From NCBI GenBank assembly GCA_020853175.1, contig JADYZK010000339.1, positions 1 through 7,859 of the forward strand: 7,859 bases of DNA, read 5' to 3'. This DNA comes from Bacteroidales bacterium. GTDB lineage: Bacteria > Bacteroidota > Bacteroidia > Bacteroidales > F082. The position numbers were made by a program, and so were the translations under genes. The notes below the pieces were generated by a model. It did not search any database and was not told the DNA's origin. It was given only the letters and a program-made list of their open reading frames with translations. Below are positions 5,505 to 7,859 of this stretch, piece after piece (positions within the stretch are counted from its first letter, which is position 1; the number at the start of each line of letters is the position of its first letter).

Positions 5505-6530
5505 CTATTTTCCAGCAGCCAAACCAATCAGTTGATACAGCACCCTGGCACCTACGTTTCCATCCCACTCATCATCGCCGGGGGCCACTTCACAAAGGTC
5601 GAAGCCCACAATTTGACGGCCCGAGGCTGCCAAACGGTTCATCAGATAAATCAACTCTTCAAACTGTAACCCGCCAGGGACGGGCGTTCCGGTGTTGGGA
5701 CAAAGTGTAGGATCGAGGCCGTCAATATCAACAGAAATATACACCTTTTGTGGCAAATGACTGATGATGCGGTCGCAAATCTCTTTCCAACTTTGACCTT
5801 CAAACAAATCCTTGCGTAAATCGCGATCATAAAACACCTTAATGCGTTCAGGTTCAGCCTTTGTCCGTTCAAATTCTTCCTCACAATAATCGCGGATGCC
5901 CACCTGAACCAACTTTTCAACGGCATCGAACTTTAAGGCGTTGTGAAAAATGGAGGCATGTGAATATTGAAAACCTTCGTAGGCATTTCGTAAATCGAGG
6001 TGGGCATCAATTTGCAAAATACCATACTTTTCTTTGTCGGAAAGGTAAAGATGGTAACCCAAAGGGATGCTGTGGTCGCCGCCCAAAAGGCCAACCACCT
6101 TGCCCTGCTCTCTCCAGAAGGCGATTCTGTTCGACAACCAAAAGCGGAGGTCTTCGTTGGCTTTCTTGATGCGTTCGTAAATTTCTTTGTATTTTGGTTT
6201 GTTTTCATCAAGGATACCCTTTTCAATGGCTTCGATAATGATGCGGGCGTCTTTGCGCAAACCGGCATGAAGCACCTTAAAATGCCGCGGAAACTCATCC
6301 ATCCAGATGCCTTTTTTCCACAGCTCGGGATAGTCGTGGTGATACAAATCCATCTGTAATGAAGCCTCTTTCACCGCTTCCGGACCACCGAAAGTTCCTG
6401 AACCATAGCTTACAGTGAGCTCCCAATTCACCGGAATAATCACGATATGGGCATCCTCTTCGGTGAAAGGGAGGCCGTAAATTCCGGCATCTTTTTGGGC
6501 TGCCGCGCTGGGATTGAAGGATTCAAACAT
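5505..6530 (-). CDS. Agmatinase-family ureohydrolase (arginase/agmatinase/formimidoylglutamase superfamily)
   Basis: The 341-residue protein is a complete binuclear-manganese ureohydrolase. Metal-ligand blocks are GGDHS (150-154, His153), DAHLD (175-179: Asp175, His177, Asp179) and SVDIDGLDP (266-274: Asp268, Asp270). SHASIFHN (190-197) is the substrate-loop region. The NTGTPVPGGL stretch (279-288) and the ending DLCEVAPGDDEWDGNVGARV resemble agmatinase/arginase, unlike the SAPA-type loop expected in formimidoylglutamase (HutG). It probably cleaves a guanidino compound to urea plus an amine, agmatine to putrescine being the likeliest reaction; arginine or another guanidino acid cannot be excluded. 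There is no signal peptide, so it is cytoplasmic. No other polyamine gene such as arginine decarboxylase is in the window. The start at 6530 is an ATG followed by FESFNP; upstream lies a 71-base divergent promoter gap shared with the MBL-fold gene. Confidence 0.9.
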   Translation of the reverse strand: MFESFNPSAAAQKDAGIYGLPFTEEDAHIVIIPVNWELTVSYGSGTFGGPEAVKEASLQMDLYHHDYPELWKKGIWMDEFPRHFKVLHAGLRKDARIIIEAIEKGILDENKPKYKEIYERIKKANEDLRFWLSNRIAFWREQGKVVGLLGGDHSIPLGYHLYLSDKEKYGILQIDAHLDLRNAYEGFQYSHASIFHNALKFDAVEKLVQVGIRDYCEEEFERTKAEPERIKVFYDRDLRKDLFEGQSWKEICDRIISHLPQKVYISVDIDGLDPTLCPNTGTPVPGGLQFEELIYLMNRLAASGRQIVGFDLCEVAPGDDEWDGNVGARVLYQLIGLAAGK

Positions 6531-6549
6531 ATAAATAAGTATTGGCTTG

Positions 6550-6557
6550 CAAAAGTC
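6550..6557 (-). promoter_or_regulatory. Candidate -7-like element for the ureohydrolase gene (GACTTTTG)
   Basis: On the leftward strand GACTTTTG differs from the TAnnTTTG consensus only in its first base and ends 19 bases before the ATG at 6530. It is the best promoter-like match in the divergent gap for this gene. No -33 TTG is evident. Confidence 0.2.
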
Positions 6558-6579
6558 CGAAAAAATCAGGTTGTTTGGC

Positions 6580-6587
6580 TACTTTTG
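6580..6587 (+). promoter_or_regulatory. Candidate Bacteroidota -7 element (TACTTTTG)
   Basis: TACTTTTG matches TAnnTTTG exactly, 14 bases before the TTG at 6602. The same spacing (16 bases) separates the TATTTTTG box from the ATG at 2654. If this is the promoter, the earlier TTG at 6542 would not be transcribed, which argues for 6602 as the start of the downstream gene. Confidence 0.4.
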
Positions 6588-6601
6588 TAAAAAATTGCAC
6601 T

Positions 6602-7411
6602 TTGGATCTCTTTTCACACCTTCACAGTTTTGAACTTTGCAGCTTCGGGAGCGGTAGCTCGGGTAACTGCTATTTTGTGGGCAATGCCGAAAGTGCCCTG
6701 CTCGTGGATGCCGGACTCAATGGCAGAAACATTGTAAAAGCCTTACAAGAAAGCGGCAAAAATATCCGGCAGATTCAAGGCATCCTGATCACGCACGACC
6801 ATATTGACCACATCAAAGGACTGCCCGACCTCACCCAACGTTTCAACGTACCTGTTTATGTTACGGCACGAAGCTGGGAGGCCATCCTCAACAACCGTTA
6901 CACCAGAAATGTGCGTCCCGGCTGCATCAGGATTATCGAAGCCGAGAAGCCTTTTCATATCGGCAGTTTCAGCATCACCCCTTTTCCGGTGGATCACGAT
7001 GCTGCCGACGCGCATGGTTTTCACATCAGCAACAGCCACTCCAGCTTGAGCATCGCTACCGATTTGGGCACCATCAATCCCATCGCTGAGAAATACCTGA
7101 AAGCCTCCCATTTCATGGTTTTAGAATCCAACTACGACGAGCAGATGCTGCGCGAAGGCCCTTATCCGCAATATTTGCAAGACCGGATCAGAAGCAACAA
7201 AGGCCACCTCAGCAATGATCAAACAGCGGATTTTCTATCCAAAAACCACCATCCTAATCTCAAACAAGTGTTTTTGGCTCATCTTAGTGAACACAACAAC
7301 AGTCCTGAAAAAGTGACCGAAAGCCTTCAAAATATAATGAATGGAAACCAGCATCTTTTTCAATTCACCGTCCTCGAAAGAAAAAAAAGATCGGTCATCT
7401 TTAGACTATAA
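6602..7411 (+). CDS. MBL-fold metallo-hydrolase, YycJ/WalJ-like
   Basis: From TTG 6602 the product has 269 residues. It shows the YycJ/WalJ subgroup N-terminus FELCSFGSGSSGNCYFVG (about 10-27) and the metallo-beta-lactamase motif THDHIDHIKG (64-73). Further expected metal-site residues are the Asp in IATDLG (about 154) and the His in VFLAHLSEHNNSP (about 227), plus LESNYD near 175 and GHLSN near 201. Relatives are cytoplasmic, metal-dependent nucleases or phosphodiesterases, with YycJ reported as a double-strand DNA exonuclease linked to repair; activity here is inferred. Homologs usually begin with ATG one or two residues before the ELCS-type strand, but no ATG exists there. TTG 6602 gives an eight-residue lead; TTG 6542 would add 20 unconserved residues and sits only 11 bases from the divergent gene. 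The start is the least certain part of this call. Confidence 0.88.
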   Translation: MDLFSHLHSFELCSFGSGSSGNCYFVGNAESALLVDAGLNGRNIVKALQESGKNIRQIQGILITHDHIDHIKGLPDLTQRFNVPVYVTARSWEAILNNRYTRNVRPGCIRIIEAEKPFHIGSFSITPFPVDHDAADAHGFHISNSHSSLSIATDLGTINPIAEKYLKASHFMVLESNYDEQMLREGPYPQYLQDRIRSNKGHLSNDQTADFLSKNHHPNLKQVFLAHLSEHNNSPEKVTESLQNIMNGNQHLFQFTVLERKKRSVIFRL

Positions 7412-7519
7412 GTGTCGGAAATCTAAACCCAAAACATTTCATCAGTAAGTGTTTTCTGACTTGGCCAACATCTGTCAGTCATTGGTTGGGGAAAACCTGC
7501 TATCTCCCTTCTTTGCCCT
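7412..7519. other. Non-coding stretch after the MBL-fold gene
   Basis: No start codon-led gene is seen. Short inverted repeats are present (CTGAC/GTCAG at 7456-7478 and CCAAC/GTTGG at 7465-7489), too short and without a U-tract to call a terminator. The frame that runs into the repeat array is open from before 7411 to the TAA at 7621-7623, but has no ATG. Confidence 0.3.
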
Positions 7520-7585
7520 TACCAAGTCCGTACCAAGTCCGTACCAAGTCCGTACCAAGTCCGTATCAAGTCCGTATCAAGTCCG
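7520..7585. repeat. Tandem 11-base repeat, six copies (TACCAAGTCCG)
   Basis: Six head-to-tail copies of an 11-base unit begin at 7520, 7531, 7542, 7553, 7564 and 7575. The first four are identical TACCAAGTCCG and the last two are TATCAAGTCCG. A decayed half copy (TTCAAG) follows. The unit is not a multiple of three, so three copies (33 bases) encode an 11-residue period and a change of copy number would shift any reading frame through it. It is not palindromic and has no spacer variation, so it is neither a CRISPR array nor an obvious protein-binding iteron set. Confidence 0.95.
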
Positions 7586-7623
7586 TTCAAGAGCGCAGCA
7601 AGGCCGTTGATGATTCAGTTTAA

Positions 7624-7809
7624 CAAAAGAGATTTATCAATGTCAAAAAAGAAATTCTATCCAAACTATCCTCTTTTGAAAAGCATCAAGAGGCCTTGCT
7701 CGAACATGAAGCTGTTGATTTAGGAGGTGGGCTATCTCAAACAGCACACCAACTACTTAGCCACGATCGTTCTTCTGCAGCCCTCATATACCACCCGGTA
7801 AAAGTGTAA
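7624..7809 (+). pseudogene. Start-less coding-like reading frame, 61 codons, not recognised
   Basis: Directly after the TAA at 7621-7623 the same frame reads on for 61 codons to a TAA at 7807-7809, just before the terminator hairpin. The translation looks protein-like: VKKEILSKLSSFEKHQEALL followed by EHEAVDLGGGLSQTAHQLL, a probable amphipathic helix pair with a glycine turn. It has no ATG or GTG; a TTG in EALLEH is the only possible internal start and would leave about 40 codons. Ignoring the single TAA, the frame also joins the open frame through the repeats, ending there with SVQERSKAVDDSV. It may be the end of a decayed gene or chance. No family is recognised. Confidence 0.28.
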
Positions 7810-7848
7810 AAAAAGCCCCCAAACTCCATCCATCTGGGGTTTGGGGGC
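7808..7848 (-). terminator. Intrinsic terminator for a leftward unit entering from the right
   Basis: GCCCCCAAACTCC (7815-7827) pairs with GGGGTTTGGGGGC (7836-7848), a 13-pair stem with one T-G wobble and an 8-base loop. On the leftward strand the stem is followed at once by seven T residues (7814-7808), the classic rho-independent form. On the rightward strand it is followed by AAAAGAGG, so it would not terminate rightward transcription well. The gene it serves lies beyond position 7859. Confidence 0.8.
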
Positions 7849-7859
7849 AAAAGAGGACA

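Noticed and set aside
1..6530. Histidine-utilisation locus, from a HutD-like fragment plus a HutG-superfamily enzyme
   Set aside because: The two are more than 5 kb apart in different transcription units, no hutH/U/I gene is present, and the ureohydrolase has the GTPVPGG loop of agmatinase/arginase.
7383..7401. AAAGAT/ATCTTT hairpin at the end of the MBL-fold gene
   Set aside because: It is a six-pair AT-rich stem inside the coding region with no U-tract, so not a credible terminator.
7520..7585. CRISPR array or plasmid iterons
   Set aside because: The units abut without spacers and are only 11 bases, shorter than CRISPR repeats or typical iterons, and no cas or rep gene is present.
7640..7720. 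Short rightward ATG frame beginning MSKKKFYPNY
   Set aside because: It is only about 26 codons and lies in a different frame from the longer coding-like stretch; its composition gives no support.

Overview
The window looks like Bacteroidota chromosome. The supporting signs are that Shine-Dalgarno sequences are essentially absent, starts lie in A/T-rich leaders, two positions match the Bacteroidota -7 promoter consensus TAnnTTTG, one gene encodes a lipoprotein with an acidic Bacteroidota-type export tail, and the DUF493, AcyP, agmatinase-family and YycJ-like proteins are of a common type in this phylum. No species can be named from the sequence.

Region 1 (about 1-2650, leftward strand) is AT-rich: sampled 60-base lines at 601 and 1381 have 28% and 32% G+C. 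It reads, in order of transcription, as a broken gene remnant (2645-2425), a YdeI/OmdA-type protein (2422-1862), a possible 36-residue reading frame, a four-helix membrane protein of DUF6544 type, a VOC/glyoxalase-like protein with a helix-turn-helix-like tail, and the beginning of a HutD/Ves cupin gene that runs off the left edge. Junctions are tight (2 bases between remnant and YdeI gene, TAATG overlap between the membrane protein and the VOC protein), so this looks like one transcription unit of small accessory or stress proteins. It may have been acquired horizontally, with its upstream end lost near 2650.

Region 2 (2654-5454, rightward) is richer in G+C (57% in the line at 2881). It holds five genes with gaps of only 4-11 bases: an LpxR-like lipid A 3'-O-deacylase predicted to be a lipoprotein, a DUF493 protein, the CrcB/Fluc fluoride channel, a conserved protein of unknown function, and acylphosphatase. 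A TATTTTTG box at 2630-2637 may drive the set. The mix is envelope remodelling, ion detoxification and housekeeping, with no single pathway.

Region 3 (5505-7411) has a leftward agmatinase-family ureohydrolase, convergent with acyP, and a divergent rightward MBL-fold hydrolase of the YycJ/WalJ type. The latter has no ATG at its conserved N-terminus and probably starts at a TTG just downstream of a TACTTTTG box.

Region 4 (7412-7859) has no confident gene. It contains six tandem copies of an 11-base repeat, an open but start-less reading frame of 61 codons, and a strong intrinsic terminator whose U-tract faces left, which implies a leftward transcription unit entering from beyond the right edge.

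No clearly new multi-gene system is visible. The most unusual items are the lipid-anchored LpxR-like protein with an export-type acidic tail and long linker, the gene remnant at the composition boundary, the VOC-HTH architecture, and the repeat plus broken frame at the right end.
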